Assembly (NCBI RefSeq): GCF_029894125.1 | Contig: NZ_JARXYZ010000001.1 | Location: 583,952 to 647,951, forward strand | DNA: 64,000 nucleotides | Direction: 5' to 3' | Source of the DNA: Kitasatospora sp. MAA19 | GTDB taxonomy: Bacteria; Actinomycetota; Actinomycetes; Streptomycetales; Streptomycetaceae | Part shown: positions 42,220 to 51,660 of the stretch, piece after piece | Layout: every line of letters starts with the position of its first letter | Numbering within the stretch: position 1 is the stretch's first letter | Made by a program: the position numbers and the translations under genes | Notes under the pieces: model-generated | Databases searched by the model: none | What the model saw: the letters and a program-made list of their open reading frames with translations, nothing else | Told to the model about the DNA's origin: nothing

Positions 42220-44624
42220 CCGGCGTGGACAACTTCACCGTCGACCCCTGGCAGATCGCCGAGCACGGCCTGGACTTCACCTCGATGGCCCGCGCCGAGT
42301 CGGTGCTCGCGCTCTCCAACGGCCACATCGGGCTGCGCGCCAACCTGGACGAGGGCGAGCCGCACGGCCTGCCCGGCACCTACCTGAACGGCGTCTTCGA
42401 GCTCCGCCCGTTGCCGTACGGCGAGGGCGGCTACGGCTACCCGGAGTCCAGCCAGAGCGTCATCAACGTGACCAACGGCAAGATCATCCGGCTACTGGTC
42501 GACGACGAGCCCTTCGACCTGCGCTACGGCGAACTCGTCCGCCACAAGCGCTGGTTGGACTTCCGGGACGGCCTGCTGCACCGGGAGGCCGAGTGGACCT
42601 CCCCGGCCGGCCGGACCATCCGGGTGCGCTCCACCCGGCTGGTCTCGCTCACCCAGCGCGCGATCGCCGCCGTCGAGTACAGCGTCGAGGCGGTGGACGG
42701 GCCGGTGCGGATCGTGCTCCAGTCCGAGCTGGTCGCCAACGAGCAGCTGCCCGGCGGCCCCGAGGGCGACCCGCGGGCCTCGGCCGTCCTGGAGGCGCCG
42801 CTGCTGCCCGAGGTGCACCACGCGAGCGGCAGCAAGGCCGTCCTGGTGCACCGCACCCGCTACAGCGGCATCCGGGTCGCCGCCGGGATGGACCACGTCA
42901 TCGAGGGCCCGGAGGAGCTCGACACCGTCGCCGAGGCCGAGGTCGACCACTGCCGGATCAGCGTCACCACCGTGCTCCGGCCCGGACAGCGGCTGCGGCT
43001 GGTCAAGTTGATGGCCTACGGCTGGTCCGCGACCCGCTCGCTGCCCGCCGTCCGGGACCAGGTGGAGGCCGCGCTGACCGCCGCCCGGTACACCGGCTGG
43101 GACGGCCTCGTCGCCGAACAGGCCGACTACCTCAAGGAGTTCTGGGAGACCAGCGACATCGAGATCGAAGGCGACGTCGAGCTCCAGCAGGCCGTCCGGT
43201 TCGCCGTCTTCCACGTCCTGCAGGCCGGCGCCCGCAGTGAGGAACGGGCCATCCCCGCCAAGGGGTTGACCGGTCCGGGCTATGACGGGCACAGCTTCTG
43301 GGACACCGAGACCTTCGTCCTGCCGGTGCTCACCTACTGCCTGCCCGGCGCCGTCAACCAGGCCCTGCGCTGGCGGCACACCACGCTCCCGCTGGCCCGT
43401 GAGCGGGCCTCCCAACTCGGCCTGGCCGGTGCGGTGTTCCCCTGGCGGACCATCCGCGGCGAGGAGTGCTCCGGGTACTGGCCGGCCGGCACCGCCGCCT
43501 TCCACATCGGCGCCGACATCGCCGCCGCCGTCGTCCGCTACGTCAGGGCCACCGGGGACGCCGAGTTCGAGCGCGCGTACGGGCTCGAACTGCTCGTGGA
43601 GACCGCCCGGATGTGGCGTTCGCTCGGCCACCACGACGTCGCCGGGAAGTTCCGCATCGAGGGCGTCACCGGCCCGGACGAGTACAGCGCCGTCGCCGAC
43701 AACAACGTGTACACCAACCTGATGGCGCAGGCGAACCTGCGGGCCGCCGCCGAGGCCGCCGCCCGCCACCCGCACGAGGCCGGCGAACTCGGCGTCGACA
43801 CCGAGGAGACCGCCGCCTGGCGGGACGCCGCCGCCGCGATGTACGTCCCCTACGACGAGGACCTCGGCGTCCACCCGCAGGCCGACGGCTTCACCCACCA
43901 CCAGGTCTGGGACTTCGAGCGCACCCCGCCCGAGAAGTACCCGCTGCTGCTGCACTACCCGTACTTCGACCTGTACCGCAAGCAGGTGGTGAAGCAGGCG
44001 GACCTGGTGCTCGCCATGCAGGTCCGCGGCGACGCCTTCACCGACGAGCAGAAGGCCCGCAACTTCACCTACTACGAGCGCCTCACCGTCCGCGACTCCT
44101 CGCTCTCCGCGTGCACCCAGGCGGTGATCGCCGCCGAGGTCGGCCAGCTCGACCTCGCGTACGACTACACGGCTGAGGCGGCGCTGATGGACCTGCAGGA
44201 CCTGGGCGGCAACACCCGCGACGGGCTGCACATGGCCTCGCTCGCCGGTGCCTGCATCGCCCTGGTGGCCGGCTTCGGCGGGCTGCGCGACCACGGCGAG
44301 ACGCTGTCCTTCCGGCCCCGGCTGCCGGCCGGGCTGATGAAGCTCGGCTTCTCGCTGATGGTCCACGGGCAGCTGCTCGGCGTCCAGATCACCCACGACG
44401 GGACGACGTACACGCTGCGCCGCGGCGAGGTGCTCCACCTGCGGCACGACGGCGAGGCGGTGCAGGTGAAGGCCGGGGCGCCGGTCACCCTGCCGACCAC
44501 GGTGCCGCCGGCGCAGGAGCGGTGCGGCCAGCCGCCCGGCCGCGAGCCCGCGCGGCGGCAGGCGCAGGCGGGCCTGGTCAGCGGCAAGGTCGGGCAGGGG
44601 GCGGACCACCTGGCGGCGGAGTAG
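42216..44624 (+). CDS. Glycoside hydrolase family 65 disaccharide phosphorylase
   Basis: An 802-residue GH65 protein, the family of maltose, trehalose and kojibiose phosphorylases. It has the N-terminal beta-sandwich (SNGHIGLRANLDEG), the (alpha/alpha)6 barrel with FWDTETFVLPVLTY, the likely catalytic acid Glu489 in GVTGPDEY, and the phosphate-site region around KQADLVLAMQ. It would cleave an alpha-glucoside with phosphate to beta-glucose 1-phosphate, which the coupled mutase then converts (ATGA overlap 42216-42219). The exact disaccharide cannot be told. The last 50 residues are a low-complexity tail. Confidence 0.95.
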   Translation: MTGVDNFTVDPWQIAEHGLDFTSMARAESVLALSNGHIGLRANLDEGEPHGLPGTYLNGVFELRPLPYGEGGYGYPESSQSVINVTNGKIIRLLVDDEPFDLRYGELVRHKRWLDFRDGLLHREAEWTSPAGRTIRVRSTRLVSLTQRAIAAVEYSVEAVDGPVRIVLQSELVANEQLPGGPEGDPRASAVLEAPLLPEVHHASGSKAVLVHRTRYSGIRVAAGMDHVIEGPEELDTVAEAEVDHCRISVTTVLRPGQRLRLVKLMAYGWSATRSLPAVRDQVEAALTAARYTGWDGLVAEQADYLKEFWETSDIEIEGDVELQQAVRFAVFHVLQAGARSEERAIPAKGLTGPGYDGHSFWDTETFVLPVLTYCLPGAVNQALRWRHTTLPLARERASQLGLAGAVFPWRTIRGEECSGYWPAGTAAFHIGADIAAAVVRYVRATGDAEFERAYGLELLVETARMWRSLGHHDVAGKFRIEGVTGPDEYSAVADNNVYTNLMAQANLRAAAEAAARHPHEAGELGVDTEETAAWRDAAAAMYVPYDEDLGVHPQADGFTHHQVWDFERTPPEKYPLLLHYPYFDLYRKQVVKQADLVLAMQVRGDAFTDEQKARNFTYYERLTVRDSSLSACTQAVIAAEVGQLDLAYDYTAEAALMDLQDLGGNTRDGLHMASLAGACIALVAGFGGLRDHGETLSFRPRLPAGLMKLGFSLMVHGQLLGVQITHDGTTYTLRRGEVLHLRHDGEAVQVKAGAPVTLPTTVPPAQERCGQPPGREPARRQAQAGLVSGKVGQGADHLAAE

Positions 44625-44640
44625 CCGGTTCACCTGTTCG

Positions 44641-44666
44641 GGCCCGCTCCGGGTGCGGAGCGGGCC
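44641..44666 (+). terminator. Terminator of the HAD/GH65 operon
   Basis: A perfect 11-bp stem (44641-44651 with 44656-44666) with a GGTG loop, 16 bases past the stop. Confidence 0.7.
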
Positions 44667-44763
44667 GGGGCGCCGGAGGGTGCAGGTGTCCTGCGGCAGC
44701 CGGCGGCCTCGGTCCTGAGCGCCCGGCGGCGAGCGGCGATCGGCCGGCGAATGGAGAGCACCC

Positions 44764-46497
44764 GTGGCGAGCGTGGCCGAACAGATGGTGGAGGTGCTCC
44801 GGCAGGCCGGGGTCGAGCGGGTCTACGGGGTGGTCGGCGACAGCCTCAACCCGGTCGTGGACGCGATCCGGCGGGCCGAGGGCATCAGCTGGGTGCACGT
44901 GCGCAACGAGGAGGCCGGTGCCTTCGCGGCCGCCGCCGAGGCCGAACTCAGCGGTCGGCTCGCGGTCTGCGCCGGGTCCTGCGGGCCCGGCAACACCCAC
45001 CTCATCCAGGGCCTGTACGACGCCCAGCGCAGTGGCCTGCCGGTGCTGGCGCTCGCCTCGCACATCCCGTCCGGGCAGATCGGCACCGGCTTCTTCCAGG
45101 AGACCCACCCGGAGCGGGTGTTCACCGACTGCAGCACCTGGTGCGAGATGCTCTCCACCCCCGCCCAGCTGCCCCGGCTGCTGCGGATCGCCATCCAGCA
45201 CGCGCTCGGCTCGCACGGCGTCTCGGTGTTCGCCTTCCCCGGGGACGTCGCCGCGCTCCCCGCCGCCGGGCCGACCGGGACGAGCCACTTCCTCACCGAG
45301 CAGGCCGTCGCCGCGCCGCCGTGGTCCCAGGTGCAGGAGCTGGCCCGGCTGCTCAACGCGGCCCGCAAGGTGGCACTGTTCTGCGGCGCGGGGGTGCGCG
45401 GGGCGCACAGTGAGGTGATGGCGGCCGCGCAGGCGCTGAACGCGCCGGTCGGGCACTCGCTGCGGGGCAAGGAGTGGATCCAGTACGACAACCCGTACGA
45501 CGTCGGCATGAGCGGCCTGCTCGGCTACGGCTCCTGCCACGAGGCCCTGCACTCCGCCGACCTGGTGCTGCTGCTCGGCACCGACTTCCCGTACGACTCC
45601 TTCCTGCCGCAGGTGCACACCGTCCAGGTCGACCACGACGCCACCCGGCTCGGCCGCCGCACCGCGCTGGAGCTGGCCGTCCACGGCGACGTCGCCGCCA
45701 CCCTGCGGGCCGTCCTGCCGCTGCTGGACGCCCGGCAGGACCGCTCCTTCCTCGACGAGATGCTGCGCAAGCACTGCCGGGCGCTGGAGGGCGTGGTCGG
45801 CGCCTACACCCGGGACATCGAGAAGCACCTGCCGATCCACCCCGAGTACGTCGCCTCGGTGCTCGACGAGGTGGCCGCCGACGACGCGGTGTTCACCGTG
45901 GACACCGGCATGAACAACGTCTGGGCCGCCCGCTACCTCCAGCCCAACGGCCGCCGCCGGGTGATCGGCTCCTTCCTGCACGGCTCGATGGCCAACGCCC
46001 TGCCGCACGCCATCGGCGCCCAACTGGCCTGCCCCGGGCGGCAGGTGATCGCGATGGCCGGCGACGGCGGGATCGGCATGCTGCTCGGCGAACTGCTGAC
46101 GGTGGCCAAGCACCGGCTGCCGGTGAAGACCGTCGTCTTCAACAACGGGGCGCTCGGCATGATCAAGCTGGAGATGCTGGTCTCCGGCTACCCGGAGTTC
46201 GAGATCGACAACGGGGACGTCGACTACGCGGGGATCGCGCGGGCGATGGGCATCCCGGCCAAGCGGGTCACCGAGCCGGCGAGGGTCCGGGAGGTGCTGG
46301 CGGAGGCGTTGGCACAGCCCGGGCCCGCCCTGGTGGACGTGGTCACCGACCCCAACGCGCTGTCCATCCCGCCGCGCATCACGGCCGCCCAGCTGAAGGG
46401 CTTCGCGCTGGCGGCCGGGCGGACGGTGCTCTCCGGAGGGGTCGGGCGGATGGTCGACCTGGCCCGCAGCAACCTGCGCAACATCCCGCGCCCGTGA
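44764..46497 (+). CDS. Thiamine-diphosphate enzyme, pyruvate oxidase/dehydrogenase (PoxB-like)
   Basis: A 577-residue ThDP enzyme of the acetolactate-synthase fold. The PYR domain has VRNEEAGAFAAAAEAEL with the conserved Glu; the middle domain has GCGVRGAH-like nucleotide elements (FCGAGVRG); the PP domain has GDGGIGMLLGELLTVAKHRLPVKTVVFNNGALGMIK, the GDG-NN motif that binds ThDP and magnesium. Overall it most resembles PoxB, which oxidises pyruvate to acetate and CO2 and passes electrons to quinone. GTG 44764 is the family start. Acetolactate synthase is less likely. Confidence 0.9.
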   Translation: MASVAEQMVEVLRQAGVERVYGVVGDSLNPVVDAIRRAEGISWVHVRNEEAGAFAAAAEAELSGRLAVCAGSCGPGNTHLIQGLYDAQRSGLPVLALASHIPSGQIGTGFFQETHPERVFTDCSTWCEMLSTPAQLPRLLRIAIQHALGSHGVSVFAFPGDVAALPAAGPTGTSHFLTEQAVAAPPWSQVQELARLLNAARKVALFCGAGVRGAHSEVMAAAQALNAPVGHSLRGKEWIQYDNPYDVGMSGLLGYGSCHEALHSADLVLLLGTDFPYDSFLPQVHTVQVDHDATRLGRRTALELAVHGDVAATLRAVLPLLDARQDRSFLDEMLRKHCRALEGVVGAYTRDIEKHLPIHPEYVASVLDEVAADDAVFTVDTGMNNVWAARYLQPNGRRRVIGSFLHGSMANALPHAIGAQLACPGRQVIAMAGDGGIGMLLGELLTVAKHRLPVKTVVFNNGALGMIKLEMLVSGYPEFEIDNGDVDYAGIARAMGIPAKRVTEPARVREVLAEALAQPGPALVDVVTDPNALSIPPRITAAQLKGFALAAGRTVLSGGVGRMVDLARSNLRNIPRP

Positions 46498-46513
46498 GGC
46501 CTGCACGGTTCTC

Positions 46514-46537
46514 TTGCCTCTGAGGCAAATTTCTTGC
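46514..46537 (+). promoter_or_regulatory. Operator palindrome upstream of the XRE-cupin regulator
   Basis: TTGCCTC-T-GAGGCAA (46514-46528) is a perfect palindrome, and a further TTGCC half-site follows at 46533. It lies 30-55 bases before the regulator start, where autorepression would be expected. Confidence 0.6.
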
Positions 46538-46568
46538 CCGGGCGGCACGGCGGGTGTCCACTGGTCAC

Positions 46569-47201
46569 ATGACCACCAGCCCGACCGGGGACGCCGCCCC
46601 GGGAGACCGGCTCGACGACCAGGAGGTGGCCGGCCTCGCCGCCCGCCTCCGGGAACACCGGCTCAGCAGTCGCCTGACCCTCGAAGTCGCCTCCGCGCGG
46701 GTCGGACTCTCCCCAGCCTATCTGTCCCGGCTGGAGACCGGCCGCCGCCAGCCCTCCCTGCCCGTCCTGCTCGGCCTCGCCCGCGCCTACGGCACCTCCG
46801 TCTCCGGCCTGCTCGGCGAGACCATGGCCGAACCCGACCCGGTCGTCCGCGGCGGCGCCATCGAGCCCGGCCGCGCCGGCGGCTGGGGCTACCGCCGCGC
46901 CGGCGCCCCCGGCCGCGCCATGCAGGCGCTGCGCGTCCACGTGCCCCCGGGCGTGCAGGACGCGGTGGTCCGGGTCCACCCCGGCGAGGAGTGGCTGTAC
47001 GTCCTGCAGGGCCGGCTCAGGCTGACCCTCGGCGACCGGGTCCACCACCTCGACGTCGGAGACTCCGCCCACTTCGACTCGCTCACCCCGCACTGCATCG
47101 CCGCGGACGCGCCGGACGGCGTCGAACTGCTCTTCGTCCACACCCTGCTGCAGAGCCCCGGCGGTGAACTCTGCCTCGGCGGCCCCGCCGCGAACCACTG
47201 A
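46569..47201 (+). CDS. XRE-family regulator with C-terminal cupin domain
   Basis: A 210-residue regulator. The HTH at about 22-80 reads LAARLREHRLSSRLTLEVASARVGLSPAYLSRLETGRRQPSLPVLLGLARAYG, and a cupin barrel at about 115-190 reads VRVHPGEEWLYVLQGRLRLTLGDRVHHLDVGDSAHFDSLTPHCI with metal-site residues. It probably senses a small molecule and represses its own operon through the palindrome upstream. A small membrane-protein gene follows 32 bases later and forms a conserved pair with it. ATG 46569 is chosen for family length. Confidence 0.93.
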   Translation: MTTSPTGDAAPGDRLDDQEVAGLAARLREHRLSSRLTLEVASARVGLSPAYLSRLETGRRQPSLPVLLGLARAYGTSVSGLLGETMAEPDPVVRGGAIEPGRAGGWGYRRAGAPGRAMQALRVHVPPGVQDAVVRVHPGEEWLYVLQGRLRLTLGDRVHHLDVGDSAHFDSLTPHCIAADAPDGVELLFVHTLLQSPGGELCLGGPAANH

Positions 47202-47233
47202 CCCTTCGTCAGAACCCTTGGAGGAGATCCCTC

Positions 47234-47446
47234 ATGGCCGATCCCACCACCCCCGTCCAGGCCGCCACCGCGGCCGCTGAGGCCGCCGCCCCGGCCCCCG
47301 TCGCGAAGCCCGCCGCGAAGACCATCGACGCCGGCAAGTGGGCCAACCGCCGCGTCGGCATCCGCCTGGTCATCTACACCGCCGGCATCCACGCCTTCGC
47401 CGGCTTCATCATGCTGCTGTTCGAGCTGGGCAACCGCAACAAGTAG
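47234..47446 (+). CDS. Small single-span membrane protein (DUF6126-like)
   Basis: A 70-residue protein. An Ala/Pro-rich, Lys-containing N-terminus precedes VGIRLVIYTAGIHAFAGFIMLLFELG, one transmembrane helix that also carries His and an acidic Glu, ending in NRNK. It resembles the small DUF6126 proteins often found beside XRE-cupin regulators in streptomycetes. GGAGGAG precedes the ATG. The function is unknown; coupling with the regulator suggests it is the regulated effector, which is inference. Confidence 0.8.
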   Translation: MADPTTPVQAATAAAEAAAPAPVAKPAAKTIDAGKWANRRVGIRLVIYTAGIHAFAGFIMLLFELGNRNK

Positions 47447-47478
47447 CCGCTCACCGCCCGGCGTTCACCGCCCGGCGT

Positions 47479-48906
47479 TCACCTCTCGCGCAGCAGCTCG
47501 CACAGGGCGTCCAGCGCGGCCTGGAAGGCGTGCTCGGGCGGGGTGGCGTAGCCGATCACCAGGGCCGGTGCGGCGTCCGGAGCGGGCGCGGACCGGTCCG
47601 CGAGGTGCCAGGACAGGCCGTTGACGGCCAGTCCGGCGGCCCCGGCGCGGGCCAGCAGCTCGGCCTCCGGCGTGGAACCGGGCGGCAGTTGGAGTACGGC
47701 GTGCAGCCCGGCGGCGATACCGGTGACCCGGACGTGCGGGGCGTGCTCGGCGAGGGCGGCGACCAGCCGGTCGCGCCGGCGCCGGTAGTGCAGGCGGCAG
47801 CGGCGGACGTGCCGGTCGTACGTCCCGGACGTGATCAGCTCGGCGAGGGTCAGCTGGTCGAACACCGGGGACATCGTGTCGGCCAGCGACTTCAGCCGGG
47901 CCACCGGCTCGACCAGCGCGTCCGGCAGTGCCAGCCAGGCCAGCCGCAGGCCCGGCGCGAGGCTCTTGGCGGCCGTCCCCGCGTACACCACCCGCTCCGG
48001 GTCGAGCGCCTGCATCGCGCCGACCGGCTGCCGGTCGTAGCGGAACTCGCCGTCGTAGTCGTCCTCGACGACGTACCGGTCCTGCTCGCGCGCCCAGCGC
48101 ACGGCGGCGGCCCGGCGGTCGGCGGCCAGTGGCGCGCCGGTGGGGAACTGGTGGGCGGGGGTGAGCAGCACGGCGCCGCAGCGGGCGTCGAGCCGATCGA
48201 CCCGGGCGCCCGCCCCGTCCAGCGGCAGCGGGACGGTGGCCAGCCCGGCCGCCCGGGCGACGTCGTGTTGCGGCGGCAGCCCGTACTCCTCGACCGCGAG
48301 GGCGTGGGCGCCGCGCTCCCGCAGGGCGGCGCAGAGCAGGCCCAGGCCCTGGGCGACGCCGGTGCAGATCAGCAGGTGGTCGGGGTCGGTGCGGACGCCG
48401 CGGACCCGCGCCAGGTAGTCGGTGAGCGCCTGCCGCAGCTCGATCCGGCCGAGCGGGTCGCCGTAGCCGAGGGCCTCGTGCGGCGCGGTGGCGAGGGCGC
48501 GCCGGGCGGCGGCGAGCCAGGCGGTGCGGGGGAAGAGCGAGAGGTCGGGCCGGCCGGCCATCAGGTCGTGCCGGACGGTCCGGTGCTCCGCCGCCGGACG
48601 GGCGGTCCGCCGCCCCGGGCCGGGCGTGGTCCGCTGGGCGACGGTGGTGCCGGAGCCCTGCCGGGAGGTGAGCCAGCCCTCCGCGGTGAGCTGCCCGTAC
48701 GCCTCGACCACGGTGTTGCGGGCGATCCCGAGGTCCTCGCCGAGGGCCCGCGAGGACGGCAGTCGGGTGCCGGGCGCGAGCCGCCCGTCCTGGACGGCCT
48801 CGCGCAGCGCGTCCTCCAGGGCGGCCCGCAGCCCGGCACCGGCGGCGCGCCGCTCGGTGAGGTCCAGGTGCAGGTCGCCGCCGAAGGAGGTCCAGGAGCT
48901 GCTCAT
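47479..48906 (-). CDS. MocR/PdxR-type GntR-aminotransferase regulator
   Basis: A 475-residue fusion. The N-terminal winged HTH (about 25-90) reads LREAVQDGRLAPGTRLPSSRALGEDLGIARNTVVEAYGQLTAEGWL. The rest is a fold-type I aminotransferase-like domain; the PLP lysine is in AGTAAKSLAPGLRLAWLA. MocR proteins sense PLP or amino compounds, and PdxR members control vitamin B6 synthesis. No pdx genes are adjacent, so the target is open. It diverges from the sigma-factor gene with 153 bases between. Confidence 0.94.
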   Translation of the reverse strand: MSSSWTSFGGDLHLDLTERRAAGAGLRAALEDALREAVQDGRLAPGTRLPSSRALGEDLGIARNTVVEAYGQLTAEGWLTSRQGSGTTVAQRTTPGPGRRTARPAAEHRTVRHDLMAGRPDLSLFPRTAWLAAARRALATAPHEALGYGDPLGRIELRQALTDYLARVRGVRTDPDHLLICTGVAQGLGLLCAALRERGAHALAVEEYGLPPQHDVARAAGLATVPLPLDGAGARVDRLDARCGAVLLTPAHQFPTGAPLAADRRAAAVRWAREQDRYVVEDDYDGEFRYDRQPVGAMQALDPERVVYAGTAAKSLAPGLRLAWLALPDALVEPVARLKSLADTMSPVFDQLTLAELITSGTYDRHVRRCRLHYRRRRDRLVAALAEHAPHVRVTGIAAGLHAVLQLPPGSTPEAELLARAGAAGLAVNGLSWHLADRSAPAPDAAPALVIGYATPPEHAFQAALDALCELLRER

Positions 48907-49059
48907 GGGGGCCGTTCTGTACGGGGGCGGTCGCGGGTCCGTCCCCCGGATTATCCCGCGGGCGGCGGTCCGGCCGCCGGGCGGTGGTCACGGTCCGCGC
49001 CGCTTCGTCGGCTAGCGTCCGTCACTGAACCGACGGATCCCGACGCGAGGATGTGACAG

Positions 49060-49944
49060 GTGAGCGAGGAAAGTCTTCTGGCCGAGCGCTTCGAGGCGGA
49101 ACGGGCCCAACTGCGGGCGGTGGCCTACCGGATGCTGGGTTCACTCGCCGAGGCGGAGGACGCGGTGCAGGAGGCCTGGCTGAAGCTGAGCCGCACCGAG
49201 GTGAGCGGGGTGCGGAACCTCGGGGCCTGGCTCACCACGGTCGTCGGCCGGGTCTGCCTGGACCAGCTGCGCTCCCGCACCTCGCGCCGGGAGGACCCGC
49301 TGCCCGAGCAGGAGGGGCAGGTCCGGCTGCCGGACCCGGTGGTCAGCGGGCTGTCGACGCTGGACCCGGTGCACGAGGTCCTGGTCGCGGACTCGGTCGG
49401 GATCGCGCTGATGGTCGTCCTGGACACCCTCGGCCCGGTCGAGCGACTGGCCTTCGTCCTGCACGACCTGTTCGAGGTGCCCTTCGACGAGATCGCGCCG
49501 ATCCTCGGACGCACCTCCGCCGCCACCCGGCAGCTGGCCAGCCGCGCCCGCCGCCGGGTCCAGGGCGCGACCCCGGCCGCCGACTCCGACGTCGCCCGCA
49601 AGCGCGAGGTGGTGGACGCCTTCCTGCGCGCCGCGCGCGGCGGCGACTTCGAGGCGCTGCTCGCCGTCCTCGACCCCGAGGTGGTGGCCCGCTCCGACGG
49701 CGGGGCGCTCGTGCCGAGCGCGCTGCGCCGCGGCGCGGCCGAGGTGGCCGGCCAGGCGATCGCCTTCGCCCGCTTCGCCGCCGACGGTCGGCCGGTCCTG
49801 GTCAACGGCTCGCCCGGCGTGGTCTCCTTCGCCGACGGCCGCCCGCTCTCGGTCATGTCCTTCACGATCCACGACGGCCGCATCACCGCCCTGGACGTCC
49901 TCACCGACCCGACCCGGCTGGCCGCCCTGGGCCTCACCGGCTGA
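49060..49944 (+). CDS. SigJ-like ECF sigma factor with SnoaL-like C-terminal domain
   Basis: A 294-residue sigma factor. Region 2 at about 10-75 reads ERAQLRAVAYRMLGSLAEAEDAVQEAWLKLSR and region 4 at about 125-180 reads LGPVERLAFVLHDLFEVPFDEIAPILGRTSAATRQLASRARRR. A SnoaL/NTF2-like C-terminal domain with VLTDPTRLAAL near the end follows, as in ECF41/SigJ proteins whose tail regulates activity in place of an anti-sigma factor. The GTG start gives normal length. A strong hairpin terminates it, and an alpha/beta hydrolase gene follows. Confidence 0.92.
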   Translation: MSEESLLAERFEAERAQLRAVAYRMLGSLAEAEDAVQEAWLKLSRTEVSGVRNLGAWLTTVVGRVCLDQLRSRTSRREDPLPEQEGQVRLPDPVVSGLSTLDPVHEVLVADSVGIALMVVLDTLGPVERLAFVLHDLFEVPFDEIAPILGRTSAATRQLASRARRRVQGATPAADSDVARKREVVDAFLRAARGGDFEALLAVLDPEVVARSDGGALVPSALRRGAAEVAGQAIAFARFAADGRPVLVNGSPGVVSFADGRPLSVMSFTIHDGRITALDVLTDPTRLAALGLTG

Positions 49945-49981
49945 CCGTCCGACCCGGGCCTCCAGGCCCGGCCGTCCCGAT

Positions 49982-50014
49982 CGGGCCCGTCCGGCACCCC
50001 GCCGGACGGGCCCG
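49982..50014 (+). terminator. Terminator of the sigma-factor gene
   Basis: A perfect 14-bp stem (49982-49995 with 50001-50014) with a five-base loop. Confidence 0.8.
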
Positions 50015-50045
50015 GTTGCCACACCCGCGCGCTACCGTGCCGCCC

Positions 50046-50732
50046 ATGGCGAACTTTGTACTGGTGGCGGGTGCGTGGCTCGGCGGGTGGGCGTGGGACG
50101 AGGTCGCGGCGGAGCTGCGGGCGGCGGGGCACGGGGCGCATCCGCTGACGCTGTCCGGGCTGGCGGAGAAGCGGGGAGGGCCGGCCGGGCAGCACACGCA
50201 CGTGGCGGACATCGTGTCCGAGGTGGAGCGGCTCGACCTGCGGGACGTCGTCCTGGTCGGGCACAGCTACGCGGGCATCCCGGTGGGGCAGGCCGCGGCG
50301 CGGATCGGGGCCCGGCTGACCAGGGTGGTCTTCGTGGACGCCAACGTGCCGGTGGACGGCGAGTCCTTCGCCGACCAGGGGGCGGAGCCGACCGCGCTGG
50401 CGGCGGCGGTCGCGGCGAACGGCGGGTTCTGGGCGCCGCTGCCCGCCGCCGAGTTCGCCGACCAGGGGCTGACGACGGGGCAGATCGCCCGGATCGTCGC
50501 CGGGATGACCCCGCACCCGGGCGCCTCGCTGACCGAACCAGCTGTGCTGGCACGCCCGTTGGGGGAGCTCCCGGCGACGTACGTGAAGTGCCTGCTGGAC
50601 TGGCCGGAGCCGCCGCCGGTGGTGGTCGAGCTGCTCGGGAGCGAGCGGTGGCGGCTGGTGGAGCTGGCCACCGGGCACTGGCCGATGTTCTCGCAGCCGG
50701 TGGAACTCGCCCGCGTCCTGGCGCAGTCGTGA
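50046..50732 (+). CDS. Alpha/beta hydrolase (salicylate-esterase-like)
   Basis: A 228-residue hydrolase. NFVLVAGAWLGGWAWDEVAAELRAAGH is the oxyanion region typical of HNL/methylesterase-like hydrolases, Ser74 in VGHSYAG is the nucleophile, and the terminal His is in ATGHWPMFSQP. It lacks a signal peptide. The substrate is unknown. Its stop lies only seven bases from the convergent uppP stop, with no terminator between, so read-through antisense to uppP is possible. Confidence 0.92.
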   Translation: MANFVLVAGAWLGGWAWDEVAAELRAAGHGAHPLTLSGLAEKRGGPAGQHTHVADIVSEVERLDLRDVVLVGHSYAGIPVGQAAARIGARLTRVVFVDANVPVDGESFADQGAEPTALAAAVAANGGFWAPLPAAEFADQGLTTGQIARIVAGMTPHPGASLTEPAVLARPLGELPATYVKCLLDWPEPPPVVVELLGSERWRLVELATGHWPMFSQPVELARVLAQS

Positions 50733-50739
50733 GAGCCGG

Positions 50740-51660
50740 TCAGACCGACAGGTAGACCGCGCTGCCGACGCCGGCCAGGAAGCAGTAGACCGCGAACGGC
50801 GCCAGGCTGCGGGTCTCGAAGTACTTGGTGAGGAAGCGCACCGAGACGTAGCCGGCCACGAAGGCGGCGATGCTGCCGGCGACGACCGGGCCGAGGACGG
50901 CGGAGTTCTCCGGCTTGAACAGCTCGGGGACCTTCAGCACCGAGGCGGCCAGGATGACCGGGGTGGCGAGCAGGAAGGAGAACCGGGCGGCGTCCTCGTG
51001 GTGCAGGCCGCGCAGGATGCCGGCGCTCATGGTGACGCCGGAGCGGCTGATGCCGGGGAAGAGCGCGAGGATCTGGGCGGCGCCGATCCAGGCGCCCTGG
51101 ACGAAGCTGAGCCGGGCCAGTCGGTGGTCGGAGGCGATCGCCGGGTCCAGTCCCGGTTCCTCGCCCGCCGGGGCGGCGCGCCCGGCGCGTCGGCGGCCGG
51201 TGCCGCCGCGCTTGAGCCGCTCGGCGCCGAGCAGCACCAGCCCGTTCAGGGCGAGGAAGATCGCGGCCGGGACGGGCTTGCCGAGCGCGGCCCGCAGCGC
51301 CTTCTCCAGGGCGAGGCCCGCCACGCCGACCGGGATGGTGGAGATCACGAGCAGCCAGGCCAGCTTCTCGTCCCGGCTCCGCACCCGGCGGTGGCGGAGC
51401 GAGCTGAGCAGGCCGCCGATCACCCGGACCCAGTCCTTGCGGAAGAACGCCACCAGCGCGAGCGCGGTGGCCAGGTGCAGGCCGACCAGGACGGCGAGGT
51501 ACGAGGAGCCCTCGGCGGTCATGTCGAGGTCCTGCTGGATCTTCCCGCCGATGAGGGCGGGGAGCAGGATGCTGTGGCCCAGGCTGGAGACCGGGAAGAG
51601 TTCCGTCACACCCTGCAGCAGGCCGACGCCTATCGCTTCCGGGTAGGTCAGGGTGGACAT
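50740..51660 (-). CDS. uppP: Undecaprenyl-diphosphatase
   Basis: UppP (BacA) removes a phosphate from undecaprenyl diphosphate to recycle the lipid carrier for peptidoglycan and other wall polymers. The product is 306 residues with about eight spans. The catalytic motifs are GVTELFPVSSLGHS near the N-terminus (the (E/Q)E-containing first motif in its actinobacterial form) and PGISRSGVTM. Overproduction is known to give bacitracin resistance. The cytoplasmic loop around residues 120-180 is basic and slightly extended. It is functionally linked to the LCP protein in this window. Confidence 0.96.
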   Translation of the reverse strand: MSTLTYPEAIGVGLLQGVTELFPVSSLGHSILLPALIGGKIQQDLDMTAEGSSYLAVLVGLHLATALALVAFFRKDWVRVIGGLLSSLRHRRVRSRDEKLAWLLVISTIPVGVAGLALEKALRAALGKPVPAAIFLALNGLVLLGAERLKRGGTGRRRAGRAAPAGEEPGLDPAIASDHRLARLSFVQGAWIGAAQILALFPGISRSGVTMSAGILRGLHHEDAARFSFLLATPVILAASVLKVPELFKPENSAVLGPVVAGSIAAFVAGYVSVRFLTKYFETRSLAPFAVYCFLAGVGSAVYLSV

